Made by a program: the position numbers and the translations under genes. Positions 18,316 through 27,588 of a stretch of 64,000 nucleotides of DNA are shown here, piece after piece (position 1 is the first letter of the stretch; each line of letters begins with the position of its first letter). The stretch comes from Caminibacter mediatlanticus TB-2. Its GTDB lineage: Bacteria > Campylobacterota > Campylobacteria > Campylobacterales > Nautiliaceae. The stretch covers positions 670,001 through 734,000 of the forward strand of contig NZ_CP040463.1 in NCBI RefSeq assembly GCF_005843985.1, in the 5' to 3' direction. The notes under the pieces were generated by a model. The model saw only the letters and a list, made by a program, of their open reading frames with translations. It searched no databases and was not told the DNA's origin.

Positions 18316-18751
18316 TAAAGTTATTCTCATCGGTAATTTAACAAGAGATGTAGAACTTAGATATACTCCAAATGGAACTGCTATTGCAAAATTTGGACTT
18401 GCTACAAATAGGACATTTAAAGATAATGTAACCGGTGAGAATAAACAAGAAGTAATGTTTATTGATATTACTGTATTTGGTAGAAGTGCTGAAATTGCTA
18501 ATCAGTATTTAGGTAAAGGCAGAAGAGTTTTAATTGAAGGAAGATTAGTTTTTGACCAATGGGTTGATAGTACAGGTCAAAAAAGAAGCAAACATTCAAT
18601 TGTAGCTGAGAGGGTTCAATTTATGGACTCAAAAGCAAGTGCAGATGAAAGTATGAATGCTGGTTATACACCAGCTCCAAAACAAGAGATGCCACAAAAA
18701 AATCAAGACATTCCATCTATTGATATAGATGATGATGAATTACCATTTTAA
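18308..18751 (+). CDS. ssb: single-stranded DNA-binding protein
   Basis: 147 residues: OB-fold start [21 protein letters not shown], then [20 protein letters not shown] and [20 protein letters not shown], a flexible middle, and the acidic tip DIDDDELPF that recruits replication and repair proteins. Binds ssDNA as a tetramer. Sits between rpsF and rpsR as in many bacteria. Confidence 0.97.
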   Translation: MFNKVILIGNLTRDVELRYTPNGTAIAKFGLATNRTFKDNVTGENKQEVMFIDITVFGRSAEIANQYLGKGRRVLIEGRLVFDQWVDSTGQKRSKHSIVAERVQFMDSKASADESMNAGYTPAPKQEMPQKNQDIPSIDIDDDELPF

Positions 18752-18762
18752 AAGGATGTAAC

Positions 18763-19044
18763 ATGGCAGCAGATCCAAAGAAAAAATATGGAAAAAAAAG
18801 ATGTAAATATTGTGAAATGAAAGTTGATTATATTGGGTATAAAGATTTAGAACTAATTAAATATTCTTTATCTGAAAGATATAAAATTATGCCAAGAAGA
18901 TTAACTGGTACTTGTAAAAAACATCAAGATATGGTTCAAAAAGCAATAAAAAGAGCAAGACAAGTAGCATTAATACCTTATGTTGTAGATAGAAAAAGAG
19001 TTATTGAAAATCCATTTGATGCTATTAAGCCACTTAAAGGGTAA
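18763..19044 (+). CDS. rpsR: 30S ribosomal protein S18
   Basis: 93 residues: [18 protein letters not shown], then [20 protein letters not shown] and [13 protein letters not shown]. Two Cys pairs or Cys/His (CKYC, CKKH) suggest the zinc-binding form. Partner of S6 in the ribosome and, with it, in the predicted leader regulation. Third gene of the operon, 11 bases after ssb. Confidence 0.97.
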   Translation: MAADPKKKYGKKRCKYCEMKVDYIGYKDLELIKYSLSERYKIMPRRLTGTCKKHQDMVQKAIKRARQVALIPYVVDRKRVIENPFDAIKPLKG

Positions 19045-19050
19045 TCCCTT

Positions 19051-20046
19051 GTGGCTACTATTTATTTAAATAAAACAAATCTTTTTTATAATCTACAAAA
19101 AATTTCTTCAATAAATCCAAATATTATAGCTGTTATTAAAGACAATGCATATGGTCATGGAATAATTTCTATTTCAAAACTTTTAAAAGAATATGGAATT
19201 AAAAAGGTATGTGTTAGAAATATTGATGAAGCAAATTTAGTTAGAGGATTTTTTGAAGAGATTTTAATTTTTAATCCTCCAACAAATAGAGGAGCAATAA
19301 ACTTTTCTTATACTATTAATTCTTTAACTCAACTTAAAAAAAATAGACATCCATATATTCATCTAAAAATTGATACAGGTTTTAGAAGAAATGGTATTTT
19401 AGAAAATGAATTAGATGAAGCTTTGGATTTAATGAAAAAAAAAGAGTTTGAGCTAAGAGGTGTATTTAGTCATTTTTGTTGTGCAGATGAGTTTGGATGT
19501 GATACTTTTATTCAATATGATAAGTTTTTAAAGATAAAAGAAAAAATAGTAAAATTTTGCAAAGAAAGTAAATTAAAAATTCCTTATTTTCATATAGCAA
19601 ATTCAGCTGCTTTAAATAAACTCCCTCATACTCTTGATTATGTAAGGCCTGGTATTGCAATATATGGTGGGATTGATGGATATAAGCCTGTTATGAGTTT
19701 AGAGGCAGATGTTGTTAGTGTAAGAGTATTAGATGAAAAAGAGGGGTGTGGGTATAATAAAACTTTTATGAGTGATGAGAAGATAAAAATATCAACTCTT
19801 GATGTTGGATATGCCGATGGAATACCTTATTTTAGAAACGGATGTAAATTAAAAGATACAATAGCCCTTGGAAAAATTTCTATGGATTATATGATAGTTA
19901 AAGGTGAATTTAAAAAAGTAATAATTTTTGATGATGTAAAAGAGTTTGTTAAAAATTTTGACACAATTACTTATGATATTTTAGTGAAAATGTCTCCAAG
20001 AATAAAAAGGAAAATTATTGAAACCAATAACAGTTTCTGGGCTTAA
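19051..20046 (+). CDS. alr: alanine racemase
   Basis: 331 residues from GTG 19051. The PLP lysine lies in IAVIKDNAYGHG (about residue 30); HLKIDTGFRRNGI, IANSAALNK, YVRPGIAIYGG and GCGYNKTF with the second-base Tyr follow, then LDVGYADGIPYF. It supplies D-alanine for peptidoglycan. Shorter than E. coli Alr (359), as is usual in Campylobacterota. Follows rpsR by 6 bases and overlaps xseA by 29 bases, so the run continues as one operon. Confidence 0.95.
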   Translation: MATIYLNKTNLFYNLQKISSINPNIIAVIKDNAYGHGIISISKLLKEYGIKKVCVRNIDEANLVRGFFEEILIFNPPTNRGAINFSYTINSLTQLKKNRHPYIHLKIDTGFRRNGILENELDEALDLMKKKEFELRGVFSHFCCADEFGCDTFIQYDKFLKIKEKIVKFCKESKLKIPYFHIANSAALNKLPHTLDYVRPGIAIYGGIDGYKPVMSLEADVVSVRVLDEKEGCGYNKTFMSDEKIKISTLDVGYADGIPYFRNGCKLKDTIALGKISMDYMIVKGEFKKVIIFDDVKEFVKNFDTITYDILVKMSPRIKRKIIETNNSFWA

Positions 20047-21364
20047 TACTCAAATAAAATCTATTTTAGAATCTCATTTTGAAATTGTTTATGTTGAAGG
20101 TGAAGTTAGCAAAGTAACATACCACTCTTCTGGGCATATGTATTTTACAATTAAAGATGAAAAATCTGCTATTAATTGTGCAATGTGGAAGAGTAACCTC
20201 TCAAAAATGAAATTTAAATTAAAAGTAGGAGATAAAATTTTAGTTTATGGAGCAATTAATTTATACATTCCAAGAGGAGAATATAAATTAATTGCACAAA
20301 GTATTACTCCAAGTGGGATTGGTGAATTACAACTTGCTTTTGAAAGATTAAAAGAAGAACTTTCAAAACTTGGATATTTTGATATTGAAAAGAAAAAACC
20401 TCTGCCAAAGTTTCCTAAAAGAATTGCTTTAATTACTTCTTCAACGGGAGCTGCACTTCAAGATATGTTAAGAGTTGCAAAAAAGAGATGGCTTTTGAGC
20501 AAATTTTATCTTTTTGATGTTTTAGTCCAAGGAGATGGTGCAGCTGAGGATATAGCAAGAAAAATAAAAAAAGCTGATGAATATATTTTTGATGATGGAG
20601 ATGGATTTGATTTGATAATTGTTGGAAGAGGTGGAGGGAGTAAAGAAGACTTATGGGCATTTAATGAAAGAGTCGTAGCTGATGCAATATATGAGGCAAA
20701 AACTCCAATTATTTCAGCAGTAGGGCATGAAATAGATTATTTAATTAGTGACTTTGTGGCTGATAAAAGAGCAGCTACTCCTTCAAATGCAATTGAAATC
20801 GCTTTGCCTGATAAAAATGAGATGTTAATGATGATTGATGAGATGATAAATTCTTTTAATTTTAGATATGAAACAATTTTACATAAAAAAGAAAAAATTC
20901 TCTCTCATTTATTTGAATTATTTGAAGCTAATTCTATTTTTAATAAATTATTAGAAAAACAAAGAGAAATTAAATTTACTAAAAATCAGTATCTGTCTAA
21001 GATTAATTCAATTATCGAAAAAAAAGAAAATAATTTAATAAACCTTAGAAAAGCTTTTGAAATAATGTCTCCTTTAAAAAAATTACACCAACAAAAAGAA
21101 AAAATGGAATTTTTAAAAACAAGTATTAAATCAGTCACATCTGAAATTTTAAAAATGAAAGAGAAACAATTAAATTCTCTAAAAGAATTATTTGAAATTA
21201 GTAATCCAAAAAAAAGAGAAAAAGAAGGATTTGGAGAAATTATAAAAAATAATAAAAGAGTCTCTTTAAATGAAATAAAAATTGACGATATATTTTTTAT
21301 AGAAAACACAAAAATAACTATCAAGGCAAAAGCTCTTGATAAAAAGGAAAGAGATGTTTTGTAA
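20018..21364 (+). CDS. xseA: exodeoxyribonuclease VII large subunit
   Basis: 448 residues from TTG 20018 (SD AAAGGA). N-terminal OB fold ([40 protein letters not shown]), the catalytic core with [35 protein letters not shown] and [20 protein letters not shown], then long coiled coils. Degrades single-stranded DNA together with XseB, which is not in the window. Start lies inside the end of alr; its own end overlaps the next chemoreceptor. Confidence 0.96.
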   Translation: MKPITVSGLNTQIKSILESHFEIVYVEGEVSKVTYHSSGHMYFTIKDEKSAINCAMWKSNLSKMKFKLKVGDKILVYGAINLYIPRGEYKLIAQSITPSGIGELQLAFERLKEELSKLGYFDIEKKKPLPKFPKRIALITSSTGAALQDMLRVAKKRWLLSKFYLFDVLVQGDGAAEDIARKIKKADEYIFDDGDGFDLIIVGRGGGSKEDLWAFNERVVADAIYEAKTPIISAVGHEIDYLISDFVADKRAATPSNAIEIALPDKNEMLMMIDEMINSFNFRYETILHKKEKILSHLFELFEANSIFNKLLEKQREIKFTKNQYLSKINSIIEKKENNLINLRKAFEIMSPLKKLHQQKEKMEFLKTSIKSVTSEILKMKEKQLNSLKELFEISNPKKREKEGFGEIIKNNKRVSLNEIKIDDIFFIENTKITIKAKALDKKERDVL

Positions 21365-22145
21365 GAAATATATTGAAGAGATTGAAAAATTAAAAGAAGA
21401 AATTGAAAAACTAAAAGAAGAAAATATTGAACTCCAAAGAGAAAATTTAAATTTAGAAAATATTAACACTCAGCTTCATTCTAAAATTAAAGAATTAAAA
21501 CAACAAATTGAGTCTTTAAATAAAGAAAAAAAAGAAGAAAATGAATTAGAAGAGATTGCAAAAGAGAGTGAAGAGAGAGTTTATGAGTTAAAAAAACTTG
21601 ATGAGATGAAAAAAGTAATTAGAGAATTAATAGTTGATTTAAAAGAAACTTTTGATTTATTAAATAGTGAAATAGATAAAATTGTTAATTTCACTAATAC
21701 AACAACAAGCAGTTTTAATGACTTAGAAAATTCTATTGAACAAATCAATAATGTTATCCAGCTTATAAAAGATATTTCCGAACAAACAAACTTACTTGCT
21801 CTAAATGCAGCAATTGAAGCAGCAAGAGCTGGTGAGCATGGAAGAGGGTTTGCAGTTGTTGCTGATGAAGTTAGAAACTTAGCTGAGAGAACACAAGAAG
21901 CAACAAAAGAAGTTGAAATTACTATTAATAGTCTAAAACAAAGTAGCTCTTCAATTACCAATGAGAGCAAAACATTAGTAACAATTACTAATACTATGTA
22001 TGATATTATGAGACAATTTAGAGAAATTTTTGAAAGATTATATAAAACTGATGTAGAATCCATAGAGGAGTTTGAAAATATTTTAAGAAAAATAGAAGAG
22101 TTAAATAAAAAATTACAACAAATAGTAAAACAAATTAAAAAGTAG
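21354..22145 (+). CDS. second soluble chemoreceptor-type signalling protein
   Basis: 263 residues from ATG 21354, preceded by AAAAGGAAAGAG; TTG 21336 is a weaker upstream option. Almost entirely coiled coil: N-terminal [20 protein letters not shown] and the signalling tip [20 protein letters not shown] then [15 protein letters not shown]. No membrane segment or recognised sensor domain. About 45 bases of the tip are identical at DNA level to the receptor at 14642-15727, pointing to duplication or gene conversion. Overlaps the xseA stop by 11 bases. Confidence 0.82.
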   Translation: MFCKKYIEEIEKLKEEIEKLKEENIELQRENLNLENINTQLHSKIKELKQQIESLNKEKKEENELEEIAKESEERVYELKKLDEMKKVIRELIVDLKETFDLLNSEIDKIVNFTNTTTSSFNDLENSIEQINNVIQLIKDISEQTNLLALNAAIEAARAGEHGRGFAVVADEVRNLAERTQEATKEVEITINSLKQSSSSITNESKTLVTITNTMYDIMRQFREIFERLYKTDVESIEEFENILRKIEELNKKLQQIVKQIKK

Positions 22146-22160
22146 GAATACTTTTTGCTT
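22145..22160 (+). promoter_or_regulatory. sigma-54 promoter of flgL
   Basis: GGAA (22145-22148), six bases, TTGCTT (22155-22160): the -24 GG and -12 GC are exactly 10 bases apart and the sequence fits the GGAA-N6-TTTGCTT pattern described for Campylobacter RpoN promoters. It lies 27 bases before the flgL ATG, right after the upstream stop. It implies RpoN/FlgSR-type control of flgL. Confidence 0.8.
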
Positions 22161-22186
22161 ATTTTTTAAAACCTTAAAGGTTAAAA

Positions 22187-24766
22187 ATGAGAGTTACACA
22201 ATTTACCTTATATAATAATTTTTTGTTGAATAATCAAACAACTCTAAGTGAATTAAATAAAACACAAACAGAACTTTCGACAGGAAAAAAAATTCAAAAT
22301 TTATATGATAACCCAACAATTTATAATAATTATCTAAAATTAGATACAGAAATAAATACTTTTACTCAAATAAAAAGCTCTGCAAATTTTGCACTTAATT
22401 TTGCAAGAGAAAGTGATACAACATTAAATGATATTGTTTCAACTTTAACAAATTTTAAAACAAAACTTATTAATGCTGCAAATGATACAAATGATATCAC
22501 AAGTAGAGAGGCAATTGTGAGTGAACTAAAAGGAGAGCTTAATCATTTAAAAGATTTAGCAAATTCTTCAATTAATGGCAAATATATTTTTAGTGGAAGT
22601 GCTTTTAATATAAAACCAATAGATGATGATTTTAATTATCAAGGAAATGATAAATATGTAAAAGCTTTTTTAGGAAGCGGGATTGAGAGAGAGTATAATA
22701 TCCCTGGAAGTGAACTTTTCTTAGGTAGAGATAATGATTATAAAAAGACTATGACTGTAAATATTCCACAGTATAATAAAATGAAAGCAAATCCAGAGTT
22801 TGTTGTTATGGGTGCTGATGGCAAATTATATATTGATAAAAATAATCCAAATACTTATTCACAAGATGTAGCTGTGAATGAACCTATAAATGTTAATTCT
22901 AAAATTAGAGAATTAACAGGAGTTGAAGATATTGATAATGGTAATGGAACATATACTTCTGGTACAAGTTACTTTTATATAAAAGGAAGAAGACCAGATG
23001 GGACTACTATTAATACTAAATTTTCATTAAGTAATGATGATAGTGTAAGTGATTTGTTAAATAAAATTGGGGAAATTTATGGTAACACCGTTACAAATAA
23101 AGTAGTTGATGTAAGTTTAAATGATATGGGTGAAATTCAGATAACAGACTTAAATTCAGGTAAAATGATTAGTGATTTTTTTATGGTGGCAAGTAATAAA
23201 GATGAAGCAAGTGTAGAAGATTTGGTTAAAAATGGGGATTATATAGTGGAATTTCAAAAAAGCTATTATCCTTCTGCACCAAGTCTTGATACTATAACAT
23301 CAAATAATTCAAATTTTGATAATAGAGTTTTTAAATTTGGTGCTTATTATTATAATTATAAGGAAAACAGAGAAGCTATTGCACAAGATAAAGTATTTGA
23401 TGTTTTAGGAGATAAAGGTATAGATAGTAATGGTAATGTTAGGGATGTTTTAGGAATTATTATTAGAGGGACTGATACTAATGGAGGAGTTAAAACAATT
23501 CCAATTAAATTAGACTCTACTACAACTTTTGAAGATATAATGAGATCTATTAAAAATAATTTTGGAAATGTAGATGTTAGTTTTGAAAATGGTGAGTTGG
23601 TTGTGACTGATAAAAGTATTAATAAAACTGAACCATCAAAACTTAGCATTACGATGACAGCTTATTGGGATTCAGACAATGATAATGTTTTAGCAACTCA
23701 TGATACACCAATTAAATATTTTACTCCCAAAGATAGCATTAATTTTGATAAATTATGGATGAGTAGAAAAGATAATACAATTTTAGGTAACTATTCTAAT
23801 ATAGAAAAAGATTATAAAATTATCTTTAAAGATGGTGAAAAAATAATAGAAAATAATCCAAACGCACAACAATATATTACTAATAATAGTGTTATAATGG
23901 ATGTAATGGGAAGCGATACATCTCCTCAAACACTTGATATTAAATTTAGAGATATAAATGGAGAATTAAAAACTGCTTCAATTACTCTTGATGATAATGG
24001 TTCATTTTTTACTATTAATGGAAATAGTTATCACATTTATAATACAAATGGTGATATATCACCAGCTCATGATATAATTACAACAACTACCGAATTTGAC
24101 CCTACAACTTGTGAGATTTGTACGAAAGAAAATTTAAATAAAGGTATGACATTTAAACAACTTGGAGATGTTATATCTATGCTTGTTACAAATAATTTGC
24201 CATTAACTGATGATGCTTCTTCTTATAATGAAGCAGTTAAAAATGCAAAAAAAGAAGTAGAGACTGGAATAGATGATAAAGGAAGGTTTTATTTAAAAGA
24301 TTTATCAAACTCTCAAACTAAAATAGATTTATCTATTAGTAATAAAGACTCAAATATCTATTTTCAAGCAAATAATTCTTTAACAATAGATTCACCACAA
24401 GTTGATTTTTTTGAGACATTGCAAAAAGCGATAAGTTCAGTTGAAAATGGAGAAAACTTTGCAAATGCTAACTCTAATAATCCAAGAGATATTGGAATTC
24501 AAGGTGCAATAAAAGCAATTGACCATGTTCTTGATAGAGTTAGACGTTCACATGCAAAAATAGGTGCTGTTAGCAATGAATTTGATATGACAATTCAACG
24601 AGTTGATATGTTAAAAGTTAATGTAGAAACTCTTCAATCTGAAAATATTGATACAGATATTGGAGAAGCTTCAATGAAACTAAATTCATTACAATTATCA
24701 TATCAAGCTTTGCTTGCATCTATTGCTAAAATAAATAATTTGACGCTTCTTAACTATTTAAGATAA
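22187..24766 (+). CDS. flgL: flagellar hook-associated protein 3 (FlgL), enlarged
   Basis: 859 residues. Flagellin-like ends are clear: MRVTQFTLYNNFLLNNQTTL, LSTGKKIQNLYDNPTIYNNY, LANSSINGKYIFSGSAF at the start and GAVSNEFDMTIQRVDML, LQLSYQALLASIAKINNLTL at the end. Between them (about 200-770) lies a large non-conserved, probably surface-exposed region, making it over twice the size of enteric FlgL (317) but in line with long FlgL of Campylobacter (about 750). It forms the hook-filament junction. One CxxC (CEIC, near residue 645) is unusual in a secreted flagellar protein. Driven by a sigma-54 promoter. Confidence 0.92.
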   Translation: MRVTQFTLYNNFLLNNQTTLSELNKTQTELSTGKKIQNLYDNPTIYNNYLKLDTEINTFTQIKSSANFALNFARESDTTLNDIVSTLTNFKTKLINAANDTNDITSREAIVSELKGELNHLKDLANSSINGKYIFSGSAFNIKPIDDDFNYQGNDKYVKAFLGSGIEREYNIPGSELFLGRDNDYKKTMTVNIPQYNKMKANPEFVVMGADGKLYIDKNNPNTYSQDVAVNEPINVNSKIRELTGVEDIDNGNGTYTSGTSYFYIKGRRPDGTTINTKFSLSNDDSVSDLLNKIGEIYGNTVTNKVVDVSLNDMGEIQITDLNSGKMISDFFMVASNKDEASVEDLVKNGDYIVEFQKSYYPSAPSLDTITSNNSNFDNRVFKFGAYYYNYKENREAIAQDKVFDVLGDKGIDSNGNVRDVLGIIIRGTDTNGGVKTIPIKLDSTTTFEDIMRSIKNNFGNVDVSFENGELVVTDKSINKTEPSKLSITMTAYWDSDNDNVLATHDTPIKYFTPKDSINFDKLWMSRKDNTILGNYSNIEKDYKIIFKDGEKIIENNPNAQQYITNNSVIMDVMGSDTSPQTLDIKFRDINGELKTASITLDDNGSFFTINGNSYHIYNTNGDISPAHDIITTTTEFDPTTCEICTKENLNKGMTFKQLGDVISMLVTNNLPLTDDASSYNEAVKNAKKEVETGIDDKGRFYLKDLSNSQTKIDLSISNKDSNIYFQANNSLTIDSPQVDFFETLQKAISSVENGENFANANSNNPRDIGIQGAIKAIDHVLDRVRRSHAKIGAVSNEFDMTIQRVDMLKVNVETLQSENIDTDIGEASMKLNSLQLSYQALLASIAKINNLTLLNYLR

Positions 24767-24796
24767 AATTCCATAAAAAAAGGATATGGAATTTTA
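24764..24796. repeat. 11-bp perfect inverted repeat at the flgL end / ftsK start
   Basis: TAAAATTCCAT (24764-24774) and ATGGAATTTTA (24786-24796) with an 11-base loop AAAAAAAGGAT. The left arm begins with the flgL stop codon and the loop carries an SD-like AAGGA. No T-run follows, so it does not look like an ordinary terminator; it could gate ftsK translation or protect the flgL mRNA end. Confidence 0.7.
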
Positions 24797-24880
24797 AGAA
24801 AAATAGGTTTTAGTTTCCTTTTAGGTGTTTTAATTTTTATATTTTTTTCTACTATTTTTCCAAAATCAGAATTTGTTGGA

Positions 24881-26950
24881 ATGTTTGGTAAATTTATAGG
24901 AGAGAGTAATTTTGAGCTGTTTGGTTACTTTGCATATATAGTTGTGTTATTTTTATTTTTTATTCTTTACCTTTTTTATTTTAATAAATTTGATTATAAA
25001 ATTTCTTTAAAAGTACTTGGAATATTAATACTATTTTTTTCTCTACTCTTTTTACAGTCTTTAATTATAAATAAAGGAGTAATAGGAAATTTATTTATTA
25101 ACACTCTAAAAGGATATATTGGAATTTTTGGTGTTATTATTTTTACTATTGTAATTGGACTTTGGGGGATATTTTTAATTTTTGAAGATTCAATACTGAC
25201 TAAAATAAAAAGTATTTTAAATTCTAAAAAAACTTCACACGAAAATAGCCATGTTTCAAGTAATGAACATTTAAAAGAAGAAATTTATGAAGATAATAAT
25301 GAAGATAATATAGTTTTAGAGAATACAAAAATTGAACAAGAAGAGTTTCCACTATTAGATGAGTCAAAAAAAATAAAATTAGAAAAAGAGCTTAATAAAA
25401 CTACAAAAGAAAAAAAAGTAAAATTAGAAGAAGATAAAAAAGTAGAAGAAGATAAAAAAGATATAAAAGTTAATGAAGAAAAAAAAGTCGCACATGTTGA
25501 AGAACTTGAAGATACCAAAAAGCTTTTATCTCAAATTGAAATAGGAGAGAGAGAAAAACCAAAAGATTGGAAATTTCCTCCAATTAATTATTTGCAAAAA
25601 CCTCCAAAAAAGAAAAAAGAGATAAATGAAGCAGACATTGATAAAAAAATAAAAGTTTTGCTTGAAAAATTAAAGCAATTTAAAATCGAAGGTGATGTAG
25701 TTAGATATTATATAGGCCCAGTCGTTACTACATTTGAATTTAAACCACTTCCTCATATAAAAGTTAGTAAAATTTTAGCTCTTCAAGATGACTTAGCAAT
25801 GGCTCTAAAAGCTAAATCTATAAGAATTCAAGCACCAATTCCTGGAAAAGATGTAGTTGGAATTGAAATTCCAAATGAAAAAATGGAGACTATATATCTT
25901 AGAGAAATATTAGAGAGTGATATTTTTAATAAATCAAAATCTCCTTTAACTCTTGCTTTGGGAAAAGATATTGTTGGAGTGCCTTTTGTTACTGATTTAA
26001 AAAAATTACCTCATCTTTTAATTGCTGGGACAACAGGTAGTGGAAAAAGTGTGGGAATCAATGCAATGATTTTATCTTTACTTTATAGAAATTCACCAGA
26101 TGAACTTAAATTTGTAATGATTGACCCTAAGATGCTTGAATTTTCAATTTATAATGATATACCTCATCTTTTAACACCAGTAATCACTGAACCTAAAAAA
26201 GCAATTACTGCACTTAATGCAATGGTAAAAGAGATGGAGAGACGTTATAAGTTAATGGCAAAAATGAGAGTTAAGAATATTGAAGGTTATAATCAAAAAG
26301 TAAAAAAAGAAGAAAAATTGCCATATATTGTTATTATTATTGATGAATTAGCAGATTTAATGATGACAAGTGGAAAAGATGTAGAGTATTCAATTGCAAG
26401 ACTTGCTCAAATGGCAAGAGCAAGTGGGATTCATTTAATAGTTGCTACTCAAAGACCAAGTGTGGATGTCGTTACAGGTCTTATTAAGGCGAATTTACCA
26501 AGTAGAATTAGTTTTAAGGTAGGGCAAAAAATTGATAGTAAAGTTATTTTAGACCAATTTGGAGCTGAGAGTTTACTTGGGAGAGGAGATATGCTATTTA
26601 CTCCACCAGGAATTACTGGACTTCTTAGACTTCATGCTCCTTTTACCACTGAGGAAGAAATTGAAAAAGTTGTTGAGTTTCTTAAATCTCAAAGAGAACC
26701 AAGTTATGATAATTCTTTTATTAATACAATTGAAAGTGAAACAGAAATGCTTGAAAATATTGATGATGTTGATGAATTGTTTGAAGAAGCAAAAGAAATT
26801 ATTCTAAAAGAGAGAAGAACAAGTATTAGTTATCTTCAAAGAAGACTTCAAATTGGATATAATAGAGCTGCAAATATTATTGAACAAATGGAGAGGGCTG
26901 GAATACTCTCACCTCCAAACTCAAAAGGACAAAGAGAAATTTTAATTTAG
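24881..26950 (+). CDS. ftsK: DNA translocase FtsK
   Basis: 689 residues from the first standard start (ATG 24881). The open frame extends upstream to about 24770 and encodes ILRKIGFSFLLGVLIFIFF, a convincing first membrane helix, but has no ATG/GTG/TTG. ATT 24791 has AGGA 6 bases before it and would give 719 aa. Helices follow to about residue 95, then a charged linker (95-230), the motor with GTTGSGKSVG and VIIIDELADLMM, ATQRPSVDVVTGLIKAN, and the gamma domain (about 630-689, ISYLQRRLQIGYNRAANI). It pumps chromosome dimers toward XerCD at the septum. Confidence 0.95.
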   Translation: MFGKFIGESNFELFGYFAYIVVLFLFFILYLFYFNKFDYKISLKVLGILILFFSLLFLQSLIINKGVIGNLFINTLKGYIGIFGVIIFTIVIGLWGIFLIFEDSILTKIKSILNSKKTSHENSHVSSNEHLKEEIYEDNNEDNIVLENTKIEQEEFPLLDESKKIKLEKELNKTTKEKKVKLEEDKKVEEDKKDIKVNEEKKVAHVEELEDTKKLLSQIEIGEREKPKDWKFPPINYLQKPPKKKKEINEADIDKKIKVLLEKLKQFKIEGDVVRYYIGPVVTTFEFKPLPHIKVSKILALQDDLAMALKAKSIRIQAPIPGKDVVGIEIPNEKMETIYLREILESDIFNKSKSPLTLALGKDIVGVPFVTDLKKLPHLLIAGTTGSGKSVGINAMILSLLYRNSPDELKFVMIDPKMLEFSIYNDIPHLLTPVITEPKKAITALNAMVKEMERRYKLMAKMRVKNIEGYNQKVKKEEKLPYIVIIIDELADLMMTSGKDVEYSIARLAQMARASGIHLIVATQRPSVDVVTGLIKANLPSRISFKVGQKIDSKVILDQFGAESLLGRGDMLFTPPGITGLLRLHAPFTTEEEIEKVVEFLKSQREPSYDNSFINTIESETEMLENIDDVDELFEEAKEIILKERRTSISYLQRRLQIGYNRAANIIEQMERAGILSPPNSKGQREILI

Positions 26951-26958
26951 GAGAAAGT

Positions 26959-27588
26959 ATGAAAAAATATCTATTTTTTATTGGAATTAGTCTATTTTTT
27001 ATAGGTTGTGCGGATAAACCATTAGCAACTAATGTAGTTGATTTAGCTGGTAATAAAAAAGTAATAGGTTGGAACGATAAAAACAATACGCAAAAATGTA
27101 AACCAAAAGTAGTTGTAAAGGAAATTGTTAAATATAAAGAATTGAAAGATAGTGATGGTGATGGAGTGCCTGATATTAAAGATAAATGTCCAAATACACC
27201 AAAAAATCTGACAGTAGACCATAATGGTTGTCCTATTATTACAACTCTTAGAATAAATTTTGATTTTAATAAATGGAATGTAAAAAAGATATATTATCCA
27301 CAAATAAAAAAAGTTGCAGAAATTCTAAAAGCAAATCCTAATTTAAAAATAGAAGTGGCTGGACATACTGATAATATAGGAAGTGCAAAATATAATTTAA
27401 AATTATCTCAAAAAAGAGCAGAGGCAGTTAAAAAGATTTTAGTAAATGTTTATCATATAAATCCAAATAGAATTGTTGCAAGAGGATATGGAGAGAAATA
27501 CCCATTAGTTCCAAATACAACTTCAACTAATAGAGCATTAAATAGAAGAGTAGAAATTATAAATATTACAAACTGGAAAAGAAATTAA
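26959..27588 (+). CDS. OmpA-family peptidoglycan-binding lipoprotein
   Basis: 209 residues. Lipobox LFFIGC (Cys17), a calcium-binding type 3 repeat DSDGDGVPDIKDKCPNTPK (about 58-78), and an OmpA C-terminal domain with IEVAGHTDNIGSAKYNLKLS and RIVARGYGEKYP...NRRVEI. It anchors the outer membrane to peptidoglycan, like Pal or the OmpA-like lipoproteins. Eight bases after ftsK; its stop overlaps that of the convergent amidohydrolase gene by 4 bases. Confidence 0.9.
   Translation: MKKYLFFIGISLFFIGCADKPLATNVVDLAGNKKVIGWNDKNNTQKCKPKVVVKEIVKYKELKDSDGDGVPDIKDKCPNTPKNLTVDHNGCPIITTLRINFDFNKWNVKKIYYPQIKKVAEILKANPNLKIEVAGHTDNIGSAKYNLKLSQKRAEAVKKILVNVYHINPNRIVARGYGEKYPLVPNTTSTNRALNRRVEIINITNWKRN

Noticed and set aside
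26559-26807. Leucine/lysine-rich plus-strand frame inside ftsK
   Set aside because: Out-of-frame shadow of the conserved FtsK motor domain.
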